Notes: generated from the letters alone by a model not told the origin. A stretch of 64,000 nucleotides of DNA from Bacillus cereus G9842 (GCF_000021305.1 NC_011772.1:1092001-1156000), one strand, 5' to 3'. Counted from the stretch's first letter, positions 36,363 through 45,506 are shown. Numbers and translations are program-made.

Positions 36363-37218
36363 AATTTCCTTGTGGAGAAACAAGAGTAAATGTATCTTTC
36401 AAATCACTATCATTTATTTTAATATTTGCCTTTTTTAATTCCTCTTGTAACAATTTTTTGCTGAATACAGGATCAGCAGTACGTTCTTCCTCTAAGTTTT
36501 TGCGAATAGAGTTTTTTACCTCATCGTAAGGTTTTAAATCTTTTTTATCAGTTAATTTAATAACGTGATAACCGTTTGATGATTTTACGGGATTGCTAAT
36601 TTGTCCAACATTTAGTTTGTAGGCAGCCGTTTCAAATTCAGGAGCCATTGTACCTGAATTGAAGTATCCAAGGTCTCCGCCTTTATCTTTTGATAGTAGA
36701 TCTTGTGATTCTTGTTTTGCTAATTCTTCAAATGAAGCACCAGCATCTAGTTTACTCTTTATTTCTTTCGCTTCATTTTCGTCACTTACTAAAATGTGAC
36801 TCGCTTTAATTTCTGGCTTATAGTGGTCTTTTACGTCTTTCTCTGTAATGCTTTTCTTAATCGCTTCATTCATAGCAAGTTTGAACTTAATTTGATTTTT
36901 GAAATCCTCTTCATCTTTTAAACCATTATTTTCTAATACTTTTTTGAATTGATCTCCATATTGTTTTTTTACTTTTTCTACTTCTTTATTTACCTCTTCA
37001 TCAGATACTTTATATTTTTTTGTGATGACGTCTTGTGCCATCATTTCGTATAGCATGTCTTTTCCGTAACGATCTTTCAACTGTTTTTCGAAGTCGTCCT
37101 TCGTAACGGTTGAGTCTGTTGCTGTGGCGACTGTAGCTGATTCGTTTTTTTGTCCGCAAGCAGATAGCATCAATATACTTATTAGTGCAGTAATAATGAA
37201 AATTTGTTTCCCTCTCAT
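36361..37218 (-). CDS. prsA: PrsA extracellular foldase lipoprotein
   Basis: The 285-residue protein has a lipoprotein signal (ALISILMLSAC, Cys21). A helical chaperone region surrounds a parvulin domain at about residues 134-225 (KASHILVSDENEA, GGDLGYFNSGTMAPEFE, SSNGYHVIKLTDKK). PrsA helps exported proteins fold at the membrane-wall interface through peptidyl-prolyl isomerase and chaperone activity. B. cereus-group strains carry several prsA paralogues and I do not assign a number. Confidence 0.95.
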   Translation of the reverse strand: MRGKQIFIITALISILMLSACGQKNESATVATATDSTVTKDDFEKQLKDRYGKDMLYEMMAQDVITKKYKVSDEEVNKEVEKVKKQYGDQFKKVLENNGLKDEEDFKNQIKFKLAMNEAIKKSITEKDVKDHYKPEIKASHILVSDENEAKEIKSKLDAGASFEELAKQESQDLLSKDKGGDLGYFNSGTMAPEFETAAYKLNVGQISNPVKSSNGYHVIKLTDKKDLKPYDEVKNSIRKNLEEERTADPVFSKKLLQEELKKANIKINDSDLKDTFTLVSPQGN

Positions 37219-37347
37219 GCCAACACCTCATCCGAATATGTTATCGCTATTGTAGAATATAGAAGTGAACATGAAGTGAATTTTTAATGTTTTTTCCTGT
37301 GAAATGTAAAAAAAGTACATCAACATAATTGCTGATGTACGGTGGAA

Positions 37348-37479
37348 TCAAAGGTGATCGGTCTTTTTAGAGTATGCACGTTTACCTTGCTCTATATTTT
37401 TTTGCTCTTGCTCATTTTTTTGTGTGCGTTTTGCGTTATTATCGCGTGCTTTTTTGTCGTTATCACTCGTATGTGGCAT
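37348..37479 (-). CDS. Tiny basic protein (DUF3941-like), 43 aa
   Basis: A 43-codon frame begins MPHTSDNDKKARDNNAKRTQ and ends GKRAYSKKTDHL. GGAGTTGATAC lies just upstream. The composition is very polar and basic with no hydrophobic core. It resembles a family I recall as DUF3941, small Bacillus proteins of about 40 residues with the same start and KKTDHL end. Its role is unknown; similar proteins may be spore associated. Divergent from yitT. Confidence 0.65.
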   Translation of the reverse strand: MPHTSDNDKKARDNNAKRTQKNEQEQKNIEQGKRAYSKKTDHL

Positions 37480-37579
37480 ATGTATCAACTCCATTCCTAA
37501 ACGTTGTACGTTTATCATTTCCTTTTTCGTAAAGACTATGTATAGCGGTGCATTTATGAAGGGTAAAGGTGGATTCGAA

Positions 37580-38437
37580 ATGGATTTGAAGTTGAATTAT
37601 ACTGAACTTATAAAGAAGTTAATCGTTGTAATCATCGCAGGTTTATTAAACGCGATTGGGATGAATTTATTTTTAACACCAGCAAAAGTGTATGCGAGCG
37701 GCTTTGCTGGATTGTCTCAATTATTATCACAAATATTAGGTGATTTTTTATCGATTCACATATCTACGGGAGTATTGTTTAGCTTATTTAATATTCCTGT
37801 CGTTATTTTAGCGTGGAAAAAGGTTGGAAAGGCCTTCACCTTTTTTAGTTTTCTTTGTGTTATATTTATGACTCTGTTTCTAGAAATCATCCCTGTTAGA
37901 GCGGTTTCGAATGATATTATATTAAATGCGATTTTTGGCGGGATTATTTCGGCAATTGGAGTAGGGATTGCTTTAAAGTGGGGTGCTTCTACAGGTGGAT
38001 TAGATATTATCGCCATGATTTTATCAAAAATAAAAGATAAGCCTGTCGGTACATACTTTTTCTTTTTTAATGCAATTATCATTATCGCTGCTGGCTATGT
38101 ATATGGATGGGAAAAAGCGTTATATACGTTAGTGACTTTATATGTATCAACGAGAATTATTGATGCAATTCATACTCGTCATGTAAAGATTACAGCATTA
38201 ATTGTTACGAAGAATGGGGCGGACGTAAGAAAGGCGATTCACTCGCGATTAGTAAGAGGAATTACAACGATACCAGCAACAGGTGCTTATACGAATGAAA
38301 ATAAAGAAATGTTAATGATGGTTATTACCCGTTACGAGTTATACGAATTGGAGAGGATTATTAAACAAGTGGACCCAGGTGCATTTACAAATATACTGCA
38401 AACAGTTGGGGTGTTCGGATTGTTTCGGAAAGATTAA
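37580..38437 (+). CDS. yitT: YitT family membrane protein
   Basis: I start at MDLKLNYTELIKK, eight bases after AAAGGTGG, for 285 residues. Five or so helices lie in the N-terminal part: AGLLNAIGMNLFLTPAKVYA, GFAGLSQLLSQILG and ALKWGASTGGLDIIAMILSK are family hallmarks. A cytoplasmic C-terminal domain of about 90 residues (DUF2179) then includes ITALIVTKNGADVRKAIHS and ends DPGAFTNILQTVGVFGLF. Function is not firmly known. Synteny with yitK-yitL and yitU supports the name. Confidence 0.92.
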   Translation: MDLKLNYTELIKKLIVVIIAGLLNAIGMNLFLTPAKVYASGFAGLSQLLSQILGDFLSIHISTGVLFSLFNIPVVILAWKKVGKAFTFFSFLCVIFMTLFLEIIPVRAVSNDIILNAIFGGIISAIGVGIALKWGASTGGLDIIAMILSKIKDKPVGTYFFFFNAIIIIAAGYVYGWEKALYTLVTLYVSTRIIDAIHTRHVKITALIVTKNGADVRKAIHSRLVRGITTIPATGAYTNENKEMLMMVITRYELYELERIIKQVDPGAFTNILQTVGVFGLFRKD

Positions 38438-38464
38438 AGAGGACCAAAGTTGGTCCTCTTTTTT
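38437..38464. terminator. Terminator between yitT and the convergent small genes
   Basis: AAGAGGACCAA pairs with TTGGTCCTCTT around AG; T tract on the plus side and A/T tract on the other. Confidence 0.9.
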
Positions 38465-38660
38465 AATGTACATTCGTAATGTTTTGCAATTGCTCTTGCA
38501 TTTCACGGAGCTGAACTTTTTCAGCAGTTGAAGAGTTTGCGTAAGCGGATTGCAAAGCATTTTTTGCTCTATATACGAGATCTTGTTGCTCAGTACCGCT
38601 TGAACAAGATACGGCATTTTCAACAGCATCTCTAGCTTGTTGGAATAGTAAGTTCCCCAT
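38463..38660 (-). CDS. Small helical protein (DUF3813-like)
   Basis: The 65-residue protein MGNLLFQQARDAVENAVSCS then YRAKNALQSAYANSSTAEKV is predicted to be two amphipathic helices. I recall it as DUF3813, a Bacillus-only family. The ATG follows the stop of the upstream 46-residue gene directly, and TTGGAGGGG within that gene's end is its ribosome site, so the two are coupled. Function unknown. Confidence 0.75.
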   Translation of the reverse strand: MGNLLFQQARDAVENAVSCSSGTEQQDLVYRAKNALQSAYANSSTAEKVQLREMQEQLQNITNVH

Positions 38661-38801
38661 TTAAACCCCTCCAAAAGAAGAGTTACTTCTTGCCTTTTCT
38701 GCCTCAGCTAATGTACCTCTGTACGGGAATCTTGCATCATGCTTCATAACAGCATCGGCTCCTTGTTGGATAAAACGTTTTGATTTGTTCTTTTTACCCA
38801 T
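38661..38801 (-). CDS. Tiny basic protein, 46 aa, first of a two-gene unit
   Basis: A 46-codon frame begins MGKKNKSKRFIQQGADAVMK and ends EAEKARSNSSFGGV. AAAGGGGGTTTTTCGA precedes the ATG. It is rich in Lys/Arg at the start and contains HDARFPYRGT in the middle. Its TAA abuts the next ATG, indicating translational coupling with the DUF3813-like gene. I do not recognise it. Confidence 0.65.
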   Translation of the reverse strand: MGKKNKSKRFIQQGADAVMKHDARFPYRGTLAEAEKARSNSSFGGV

Positions 38802-38854
38802 TCGAAAAACCCCCTTTATTTAGCTGAAAACAATCGACGCGATGTCTTATGCGC

Positions 38855-38894
38855 CTACTTATAGTATGGGCATTTGGCAGGAAACTATAAGTAG
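38855..38894. repeat. 11-bp perfect inverted repeat between yitU and the small genes
   Basis: CTACTTATAGT (38855-38865) and ACTATAAGTAG (38884-38894) are exact complements with an 18-base spacer. On the plus strand GGGAATTTTTAG follows; on the minus strand there is no T tract. It could be a poor terminator for read-through from the plus strand or an operator for the small gene pair. Confidence 0.6.
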
Positions 38895-38906
38895 GGAATT
38901 TTTAGA

Positions 38907-39716
38907 TTACAACCCAAGAACCTCTTCTAAATATAAAGCAATACCATCTTCTTCGTTCGTTAACGTAGTATGGTTTGCGAGTGATTTTAATTCAGGGATG
39001 GCATTACCCATTGCGATGCCGTGACCAGCAAATTCAATCATTTCAAAATCATTATCTTCGTCACCGAAAGCGATAATTCGCTCTTGTGGAATGTTGTAAT
39101 GACTAGAAATTTTTTGTAATCCGACCGCTTTATTTAATCCGCTTTTTACAATTTCAATAATCGGCCAAGGTGCACCCCATTTTCTATGGTCGATTACTTC
39201 CGCATGCATATCAGTTAAATGTTGACGAATTGCAGTAGAATGCTCGTCATGTGCGTCAATTAATAAGCAAGTTGGATGGTCATTTAAAATATTTAATAAG
39301 TCTCCTGTAAAAATCTTAGGAGAACCGAATTCGAAAATGTGTTTTTTATCTTCATCAATTTCACGAACATACACATCATCCATAACTTCAGCGTATATAT
39401 TTTTTACGCCGAAATCAAAACAAGCTCGTACAATTTCTTGCGCTGTTGCTAGCTCAAGAGGAGAGTGATGTATACCCCAGTTTGAATCAAGAGGATGGTG
39501 CACGTACGCACCGTTAAAGTTTACGATAGGTGTATTCAGACCTAGTTCTTTATAGTAATCATAACTAGCGCGGAATGGACGTCCTGTTGAAATAACGACA
39601 ACGTGTCCTTGTTCCTTTGCTTTTGCAATTGTATGTTTCGTTCGAGTGGAAATTATTTTGTTGTCTGTTAATAAAGTGCCGTCTAAGTCTAATGCGATTA
39701 AATGTTGTTTGTTCAT
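38907..39716 (-). CDS. yitU: HAD-family Cof-type phosphatase (YitU)
   Basis: I start at MNKQHLIALDLDGTLLTDNK (269 residues), eight bases after AGAGGTGAAATT; an in-frame extension up to 39938 has no ribosome site and crosses a structured palindrome. DLDGTLLT is HAD motif I, VVISTGRPF motif II, SGLNKAVGL gives the motif III lysine, and FGDEDNDFEM motif IV. The large C2B cap fits Cof-type enzymes. B. subtilis YitU hydrolyses sugar phosphates and FMN-like substrates in vitro. Confidence 0.92.
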   Translation of the reverse strand: MNKQHLIALDLDGTLLTDNKIISTRTKHTIAKAKEQGHVVVISTGRPFRASYDYYKELGLNTPIVNFNGAYVHHPLDSNWGIHHSPLELATAQEIVRACFDFGVKNIYAEVMDDVYVREIDEDKKHIFEFGSPKIFTGDLLNILNDHPTCLLIDAHDEHSTAIRQHLTDMHAEVIDHRKWGAPWPIIEIVKSGLNKAVGLQKISSHYNIPQERIIAFGDEDNDFEMIEFAGHGIAMGNAIPELKSLANHTTLTNEEDGIALYLEEVLGL

Positions 39717-39799
39717 AATTTCACCTCTTATAATAATTTTTTTGTTTCTATCTGTATTTCCGTTTTTAATATGCAGAAATAAGAGGTTAGACTGGGTGA

Positions 39800-39860
39800 G
39801 ACCACCATAGATGGAGGTTTCACTATATATCCATCTTACGTCGCGAAGTACTATGGTGTC
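39800..39860. ncRNA. Compact three-way-junction palindrome upstream of yitU
   Basis: GACCACCATAG (39800-39810) pairs with CTATGGTGTC (39851-39860) with one bulged C. Inside, ATGGA/TCCAT (39811-39815/39830-39834) forms one arm and TAC/GTA (39837-39839/39848-39850) with extra TC/GA pairs a second. The arms leave almost no unpaired junction bases. On the minus strand it would lie 84 nt before the yitU start. It may be a leader RNA, a dispersed palindromic repeat, or chance; I recognise no known riboswitch. The rest of the 39861-40206 gap shows no gene. Confidence 0.4.
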
Positions 39861-40206
39861 TACTATTTCTCGTTGGAAATTAAGAAAAGTCAACATCTTT
39901 TTAGAAAGTTCAAATAATGTTTCTTTCATTATGTACAAAATGTGAAAAGGGTTACATTGCTCGTATGATGAGGCATATAATGAACATGTAATCTTCTCGT
40001 ATATGTTTGACTCTCCTTTGAAACTAGCCTAGAGTAGGTTGGTTTCTTTTTTTCTACAGATAGGAAAGGAATTCCTTCCTAAGCTTGTGTCATTCATGTA
40101 TATGTACAAGAATGAGATGTAGTACTTGTTTCCTAAACATGACAGAAAACCTTTCTTTTAAAATGGATATACTAATGAGGCAAGACGTCATGGAAGGAGA
40201 ATGAAG

Positions 40207-40386
40207 ATGGGACAAAATCGCAGGTTTCGTTCTGGACAAAAAGCGCCAAATGATGGCATTTACGTAGAAATTGGTGAAACGGGAAGTATGGTAAAAAATC
40301 CGCAAATGGTACAATTAACTGCCGGTGAAAAGTTTCCAGATAACACGAATCATAACCGCCAGTGGACATATAAAAGAAAACCGTAA
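40207..40386 (+). CDS. yjzC: YjzC family small protein
   Basis: The 59-residue protein MGQNRRFRSGQKAPNDGIYV then EIGETGSMVKNP is the YjzC family of Bacillus, ending NHNRQWTYKRKP. I use the second ATG, seven bases after AAGGAGA; the first overlaps it. The fold looks like a small beta-rich domain. Its function is not known. In B. subtilis it is also beside yjzD. Confidence 0.9.
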   Translation: MGQNRRFRSGQKAPNDGIYVEIGETGSMVKNPQMVQLTAGEKFPDNTNHNRQWTYKRKP

Positions 40387-40389
40387 CAG

Positions 40390-40417
40390 AAGCCGCAATC
40401 TTTATTGCGGCTTTTTT
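40390..40417 (+). terminator. Terminator of yjzC
   Basis: AAGCCGCAAT pairs with ATTGCGGCTT around CTTT, then T6. Confidence 0.93.
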
Positions 40418-40524
40418 GTTGTTACATAATGTAGTTTCATTTATCGTACTTTTTTTAATAGCATAATGAATGCTCCTTTTTTCTTTTTCCAATAATAAGT
40501 TTGAAAATGCATAGGCGAATTTAT

Positions 40525-40578
40525 TGTATAAAAAAGTCAGTTGGCGTATAATTAAATCAAAGGTCAAAGAAAGTCAAA
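40525..40578 (+). promoter_or_regulatory. clpB promoter with CtsR operator
   Basis: TTGTAT and TATAAT (40548-40553) are 17 bp apart. GGTCAAAGAAAGTCAAA (40562-40578) matches the CtsR heptad repeat RGTCAAANANRGTCAAA in full and overlaps the expected transcription start. Heat shock would relieve CtsR repression. Confidence 0.93.
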
Positions 40579-40597
40579 CGTTTGGAGGGCTGTAAAG

Positions 40598-43198
40598 ATG
40601 GACTTAAATCAAATGACAACAAAAACACAAGAGGCGATTATGAGTGCCCAATCTTTAGCGGTATCTCATCATCATCAAGAAGTAGATACTGTTCATCTCT
40701 TGTTTACATTATTAGAAGAGCAAGATGGGTTAGCAGTGCGTATTTTTCAAAAAATGAATGTCGATATAGAAGCGTTAAAGCAAGGCGCCGAAAGTTTAAT
40801 TAAGAAAAAGCCTTCTGTAACGGGAAGCGGTGCAGAAGTAGGCAAATTATATATAACAGGTGCTCTGCAACAACTATTTGTAAGAGCAGGAAAAGAAGCA
40901 GAGAAATTGCAAGATGACTACATTTCAGTGGAACATGTATTGCTTGCTTTTTCTGAAGAAAAAGGCGATATCAATCAATTATTTACAAGATTTCATATTA
41001 CGAAAGATAACTTATTACAGTCTTTAATGACAGTTCGGGGGAATCAAAGAGTGACTAGTCAAAATCCAGAAGCAACTTATGAAGCGTTAGAAAAATATGG
41101 CCGTGATTTAGTGGCAGAAGTGAGAGCAGGGAAAATTGATCCTGTTATTGGCCGGGATAGTGAAATTCGACGTGTCATTCGCATTCTTTCACGTAAAACG
41201 AAAAACAACCCTGTTTTAATTGGTGAGCCAGGTGTTGGTAAAACAGCAATCGTTGAAGGGTTAGCGCAGCGTATTGTGAAAAAAGATGTACCTGAAGGGC
41301 TAAAAGATAGAACGATCTTCGCGTTAGATATGAGTGCGCTCGTAGCTGGTGCGAAATTCCGTGGTGAGTTCGAAGAGCGTCTGCAAGCTGTATTAAATGA
41401 AATTAAAAAGAGTGAAGGGCGTATTTTATTATTTATTGATGAACTTCATACAATCGTTGGCGCCGGTAAAACAGAAGGTGCGATGGATGCAGGGAATATG
41501 TTAAAACCGATGCTTGCTCGCGGTGAACTACACTGTATTGGGGCGACGACATTAGATGAATATCGTAAATATATTGAGAAAGACCCGGCGTTAGAAAGAC
41601 GTTTCCAACAAGTATTAGCAGAAGAACCAACTGTTGAAGATACAATTTCCATTTTACGTGGTTTAAAAGAGCGTTTTGAAATTTATCATGGTGTAAATAT
41701 TCATGACCGCGCGATTGTAGCAGCATCAGTTTTATCAGATCGATATATTTCGGACCGTTTCTTACCAGATAAAGCAATTGATCTTGTCGATGAAGCGTGT
41801 GCAACAATTCGTACAGAAATCGATTCTATGCCGACAGAATTAGATGAAGTAACGCGTCGTATTATGCAGTTAGAAATTGAGGAAGCAGCTCTTGGAAAAG
41901 AAACAGATCGTGGTAGCCAAGAACGTCTTAAAACGTTGCAACGTGAACTATCAGATTTAAAAGAAGTTGCAAGTGGTATGAGAGCGAAATGGGAGAAAGA
42001 AAAAGAAGACATTCACAAAGTTCGTGACTTACGTGAACATTTAGAACGTCTGCGCCGTGAATTAGAAGAAGCAGAAGGTAATTACGATTTAAATAAAGCA
42101 GCCGAACTTCGTCACGGGAAAATTCCAGCAATTGAAAAAGAGTTAAAAGAAGCGGAAGAAATGGGCGCGCATAATAAACAAGAAAATCGTTTATTACGTG
42201 AGGAAGTAAGTGAAGAAGAAATTGCAGATATTGTTTCACGCTGGACTGGTATTCCTGTTGCTAAACTCGTTGAAGGTGAACGCGAGAAATTACTACGCTT
42301 AGAGCAAATCTTATCAGAGCGTGTCATCGGACAAGAGGAAGCAGTAAGCTTAGTATCAGACGCGGTTCTTCGTGCTCGCGCTGGTATTAAAGATCCGAAC
42401 CGCCCGATTGGTTCCTTCATTTTCTTAGGCCCTACGGGTGTTGGTAAAACAGAACTTGCAAAAACGTTAGCGCAGTCTTTATTCGATAGTGAAGAGCAAA
42501 TGATTCGTATTGATATGTCTGAGTATATGGAGAAACACGCAGTGTCACGCTTAATTGGTGCACCTCCTGGATATGTAGGATATGAAGAAGGCGGTCAATT
42601 AACAGAAGCGGTAAGACGTAAACCATATTCCGTTATTTTATTAGATGAAATTGAAAAAGCACATCCAGAAGTATTCAACATTTTATTACAAATGTTAGAT
42701 GATGGACGCATTACAGATTCGCAAGGACGTACAGTGGACTTTAAAAACACAGTTATTATTATGACTTCAAATATTGGATCTGCTCATTTACTAGATGGAT
42801 TAGAAGAAGATGGCTCGATTAAAGAGGAATCAAGAGACCTTGTAATGGGGCAATTAAGAGGACATTTCCGCCCTGAATTTTTAAACCGTGTTGATGAAAT
42901 TATTTTATTTAAACCTCTTACAACGAATGAAATTAAAGGTATTGTTGATAAAATTGTAAAAGAATTACAAGGGCGTTTAGCTGACCGTCACATTACAGTA
43001 GAATTAACAGACGCAGCAAAAGAATTTGTTGTAGAAGCTGGCTTTGATCCGATGTATGGAGCTCGTCCATTAAAACGATACGTACAACGTCAAGTGGAAA
43101 CGAAATTAGCGCGAGAATTAATTGCAGGAACAATTACTGACAATAGTCACGTAGTTGTCGATGTAGAAAATAACGAATTAGTTGTTCATGTGAAATAA
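40598..43198 (+). CDS. clpB: ClpB disaggregase (Hsp100 chaperone)
   Basis: The 866-residue AAA+ protein pulls aggregated proteins apart with DnaK. The N domain (residues 1-145) has two Clp repeats. NBD1 has [13 protein letters not shown] (about 202) and [14 protein letters not shown] coiled-coil M domain runs from about 410 to 525. NBD2 has the Walker [16 protein letters not shown] (about 606) and [16 protein letters not shown]. The M domain and absence of a ClpP-binding loop motif separate it from ClpC. TTGGAGGGCTGTAAAG precedes the start. Controlled by CtsR. Confidence 0.97.
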   Translation: MDLNQMTTKTQEAIMSAQSLAVSHHHQEVDTVHLLFTLLEEQDGLAVRIFQKMNVDIEALKQGAESLIKKKPSVTGSGAEVGKLYITGALQQLFVRAGKEAEKLQDDYISVEHVLLAFSEEKGDINQLFTRFHITKDNLLQSLMTVRGNQRVTSQNPEATYEALEKYGRDLVAEVRAGKIDPVIGRDSEIRRVIRILSRKTKNNPVLIGEPGVGKTAIVEGLAQRIVKKDVPEGLKDRTIFALDMSALVAGAKFRGEFEERLQAVLNEIKKSEGRILLFIDELHTIVGAGKTEGAMDAGNMLKPMLARGELHCIGATTLDEYRKYIEKDPALERRFQQVLAEEPTVEDTISILRGLKERFEIYHGVNIHDRAIVAASVLSDRYISDRFLPDKAIDLVDEACATIRTEIDSMPTELDEVTRRIMQLEIEEAALGKETDRGSQERLKTLQRELSDLKEVASGMRAKWEKEKEDIHKVRDLREHLERLRRELEEAEGNYDLNKAAELRHGKIPAIEKELKEAEEMGAHNKQENRLLREEVSEEEIADIVSRWTGIPVAKLVEGEREKLLRLEQILSERVIGQEEAVSLVSDAVLRARAGIKDPNRPIGSFIFLGPTGVGKTELAKTLAQSLFDSEEQMIRIDMSEYMEKHAVSRLIGAPPGYVGYEEGGQLTEAVRRKPYSVILLDEIEKAHPEVFNILLQMLDDGRITDSQGRTVDFKNTVIIMTSNIGSAHLLDGLEEDGSIKEESRDLVMGQLRGHFRPEFLNRVDEIILFKPLTTNEIKGIVDKIVKELQGRLADRHITVELTDAAKEFVVEAGFDPMYGARPLKRYVQRQVETKLARELIAGTITDNSHVVVDVENNELVVHVK

Positions 43199-43202
43199 AA
43201 AT

Positions 43203-43238
43203 AAAAAAGAGTTCGGATAAAATCCGGACTCTTTTTTT
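43203..43238. terminator. Bidirectional terminator between clpB and yjzD
   Basis: AAAAAGAGTTCGGAT pairs with ATCCGGACTCTTTTT (one G-U) around AAA. Confidence 0.95.
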
Positions 43239-43419
43239 AGTGTTGTTCTACTGGCTCGTTTGGAATTGCAGCTGAAATCGCTAGTACTAATACAGCAAGA
43301 ACAACTGAGAAAATAGACGCTTGGTTAAAGTCGTATGTACCGCCAGTCATAGAGCCGATTACATAGCTCATCATATGTACAAGTAAGAACGACCAAATTA
43401 ATGCCCAAATGAAACGCAT
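43237..43419 (-). CDS. yjzD: YjzD family small membrane protein (DUF2929)
   Basis: The 60-residue protein has two helices: FIWALIWSFLLVHMMSYVIG (residues 3-22) and ASIFSVVLAVLVLAISAAIP (residues 34-53). It matches YjzD/DUF2929, found next to yjzC in B. subtilis; here clpB sits between the two. AGAGGTGTAAAAT is a usable ribosome site. Function unknown. Confidence 0.88.
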   Translation of the reverse strand: MRFIWALIWSFLLVHMMSYVIGSMTGGTYDFNQASIFSVVLAVLVLAISAAIPNEPVEQH

Positions 43420-43575
43420 ATTTTACACCTCTATTCGTTCAATCTGTCCTTATTGTAACACAATTGAAAAAAGAATATAGAAAAATATTTGTAGATTTTT
43501 CAACGCAAATTTGCATTCCGTTCATACATTATAAAAGAGTGGTTTTATATGTTTAGAAAATAAGGCGGGGGAAAA

Positions 43576-44310
43576 ATGAGTATTACGGAACGTTTTTTTT
43601 ACTTAGAAAAAGAACCATGTGTCATTTATTTACCGGAGAAGCCAAATGGATTTTCGGTTATGCTCCTCGGTGATTACAACTACTTTATTGAGAATGGTAC
43701 AAGTTTATGGACACAGCATGCGGGAAGATCTTATTTTTTACATGGCCTTATTGAGGAAGGCTACACAGTCTTTTCTTCTAATTTATACGGAAGGCACTGG
43801 GGAAACGACCAATCTGTTCGTCTAGCAAAACGTTTATATGATGTTGTTTTGAGAAAAGAGACGTTAAATGCGAAAATGCACATAATGGCAGATGGTATGG
43901 GTGCGCTTGTAGCACTTGAAATGATGAACAAATACCCTGAATGTATTCGTTCTGTCATTATGTTGAATCCATGTTTAGATTTACCAGAATATGTGGAATT
44001 TGAGAAAGAGCATAAGTTTTTTTACAAAAGATTAGTGAAGGAATTAAGTTTGGCGTATGATGCCAAAGAAGAAGAGTTAGATTTAAAAATAAATAAGAAA
44101 TCATTTACGCTTCTGCCATCTTGTGTACCTGTCAAAGTTTTCGTATCAACACAAGAAAAAAGAGGAAGAAAACAACAGTTGCGTAAATATGAGAAAATGA
44201 GGCAATTAAATCAATGCGATACTTCTGTCTTGTTCCATCTGCAAGATGTGAAATATAAAATGGTTAGGCAAACGACTGATTTCTTTAAAAAATATGAAGA
44301 AGAATTGTGA
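43576..44310 (+). CDS. yjaU: YjaU-like alpha/beta-hydrolase fold protein without a nucleophile serine
   Basis: The 244-residue protein has an alpha/beta-hydrolase outline: MLLGDYNYFIENGT, then YTVFSSNLYGRHWGN, and a nucleophile-elbow region at HIMADGMGALVALEM. The expected GxSxG is ADGMG, with Gly where Ser should be, so it is unlikely to be an ordinary esterase. RSVIMLNPCLDLPEY follows the elbow as usual. It sits ahead of yjaV, as in B. subtilis. GCGGGGGAAAA precedes the ATG. Confidence 0.75.
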   Translation: MSITERFFYLEKEPCVIYLPEKPNGFSVMLLGDYNYFIENGTSLWTQHAGRSYFLHGLIEEGYTVFSSNLYGRHWGNDQSVRLAKRLYDVVLRKETLNAKMHIMADGMGALVALEMMNKYPECIRSVIMLNPCLDLPEYVEFEKEHKFFYKRLVKELSLAYDAKEEELDLKINKKSFTLLPSCVPVKVFVSTQEKRGRKQQLRKYEKMRQLNQCDTSVLFHLQDVKYKMVRQTTDFFKKYEEEL

Positions 44311-44366
44311 AGCTCCCATATACATAAATGAGGAGCTATTTGTTTCAAGGAGAAAGGGTTGGTGGT

Positions 44367-45212
44367 ATGGAACGCGTGCTGATAATAGGTGCACTTACGT
44401 TTGTAGGTTATCACCTTGTGAATAAAATGATCGCAGAAGAAGTAGAAGTGTATGGTCTTGATTTTGATGAATTCAATAGTATGACCAAAATTAATGAAGA
44501 GAAGTTATTGTTAATTGGGCGAAATGCGTTATTTACGTATTATTCGATAAGAGATGAAGATGGATGGAGATTAGTAGAGGAAGAGAGATTCGATACTGTT
44601 TACTTTTGCTTATATGAGCCAAATCAGCAATGTGGATTTCGGAATGAAAGAGTCATATTACAATATTTAAAGCGAATTATAAGAATGTGTGAAGAACAAA
44701 AATTGAAGTTAAATTTAATTTCTTCTATTGAAGTAGGTAGTACAGATGAATCGGAAAATAAGCGCATATTTTTGAAAGTAGAAGAAGGATTGAAAAAAGG
44801 GGATTTACAATATAGTGTATTTCGAGTTCCTACATTATATGGACCGTGGCAACCGTCTTTTATGATGTATCATCAGCTCATTTTATCAGAACTGGATGAG
44901 AAAGAGTGCTATTATGCGAGTGAGGAAAACGGAAGTGATCTACTGTACGTGGAAGATGTATGTGAATACTTATGGGAAAATGGAATGAACGAGCAGCATC
45001 TCGGTATATACAATTTGCTTAGTGGTAAAAAGTCATTATGGAAAAAAGGTATGAACCTTTTACGCGCGGATGATAAAGTAAATAAAAATAATAACGAAGT
45101 AAGAGATGAGGCTATCGAGGTAATTTCGATAAAAAGAAATACTCCGTTAGAATACGGTTTAAATAAGCAACTGGCACACATGAAAAAATATAAAGAGTTA
45201 TACGAAGGGTAG
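44367..45212 (+). CDS. yjaV: YjaV-like NAD(P)-dependent epimerase-type protein
   Basis: I start at MERVLIIGALTFVGYHLVNK for 281 residues. This Rossmann entry (VLIIGALTFVGYHLV) resembles short-chain epimerases, though the glycine motif is GALTFVG instead of GxxGxxG. YSVFRVPTLYGPWQPS matches the extended-SDR YxVxRxxxxYGP motif. SSIEVGS corresponds to the catalytic Ser strand; no YxxxK is obvious, so catalysis is doubtful. It follows yjaU by 56 bp and matches B. subtilis yjaV by order. Confidence 0.75.
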   Translation: MERVLIIGALTFVGYHLVNKMIAEEVEVYGLDFDEFNSMTKINEEKLLLIGRNALFTYYSIRDEDGWRLVEEERFDTVYFCLYEPNQQCGFRNERVILQYLKRIIRMCEEQKLKLNLISSIEVGSTDESENKRIFLKVEEGLKKGDLQYSVFRVPTLYGPWQPSFMMYHQLILSELDEKECYYASEENGSDLLYVEDVCEYLWENGMNEQHLGIYNLLSGKKSLWKKGMNLLRADDKVNKNNNEVRDEAIEVISIKRNTPLEYGLNKQLAHMKKYKELYEG

Positions 45213-45266
45213 CACGCGTGTTACACTATTGTATGTGAAAGTTTTAATGGAGAGGAAGAGTATAAT

Positions 45267-45443
45267 ATGAACGAAAAAAGCATGCAGTTTTTACAAATCG
45301 CAATGAAGCATTTACCAGAAGCAAAGGCCATTTTAGATGATAATGGAATTGCGCTTGATATGGAGAAAGCACAACCAGTATTAGAGTTATTGATGAAAGT
45401 TATGAACGAAGCATATGAGCTTGGGAAAGCAGATCAACAATAA
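45267..45443 (+). CDS. comZ: ComZ-like small protein, 58 aa
   Basis: The frame MNEKSMQFLQIAMKHLPEAK continues AILDDNGIALDMEKAQPVLE and ends ELGKADQQ, matching the helical ComZ of B. subtilis, a negative regulator of late competence gene comG. GAGAGGAAGAG lies upstream. In B. subtilis med lies between yjaV and comZ and shares its transcript; no med is present here. A strong terminator follows. Confidence 0.85.
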   Translation: MNEKSMQFLQIAMKHLPEAKAILDDNGIALDMEKAQPVLELLMKVMNEAYELGKADQQ

Positions 45444-45467
45444 AACCCTTTCTTTTTGAGGAGAAAG

Positions 45468-45506
45468 AGGCTCGAACCGTCGAGAGAAGCGGTTCGAGCC
45501 TTTTTA
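45468..45506 (+). terminator. Terminator of the yjaUV-comZ region
   Basis: AGGCTCGAACCG pairs with CGGTTCGAGCCT around TCGAGAGAAG, then TTTTTATA. Confidence 0.95.

Noticed and set aside
39717..39938. Longer start for the YitU-like protein
   Set aside because: The extension has no ribosome site, crosses the structured palindrome and does not resemble HAD N termini; the ATG at 39716 has a good site.
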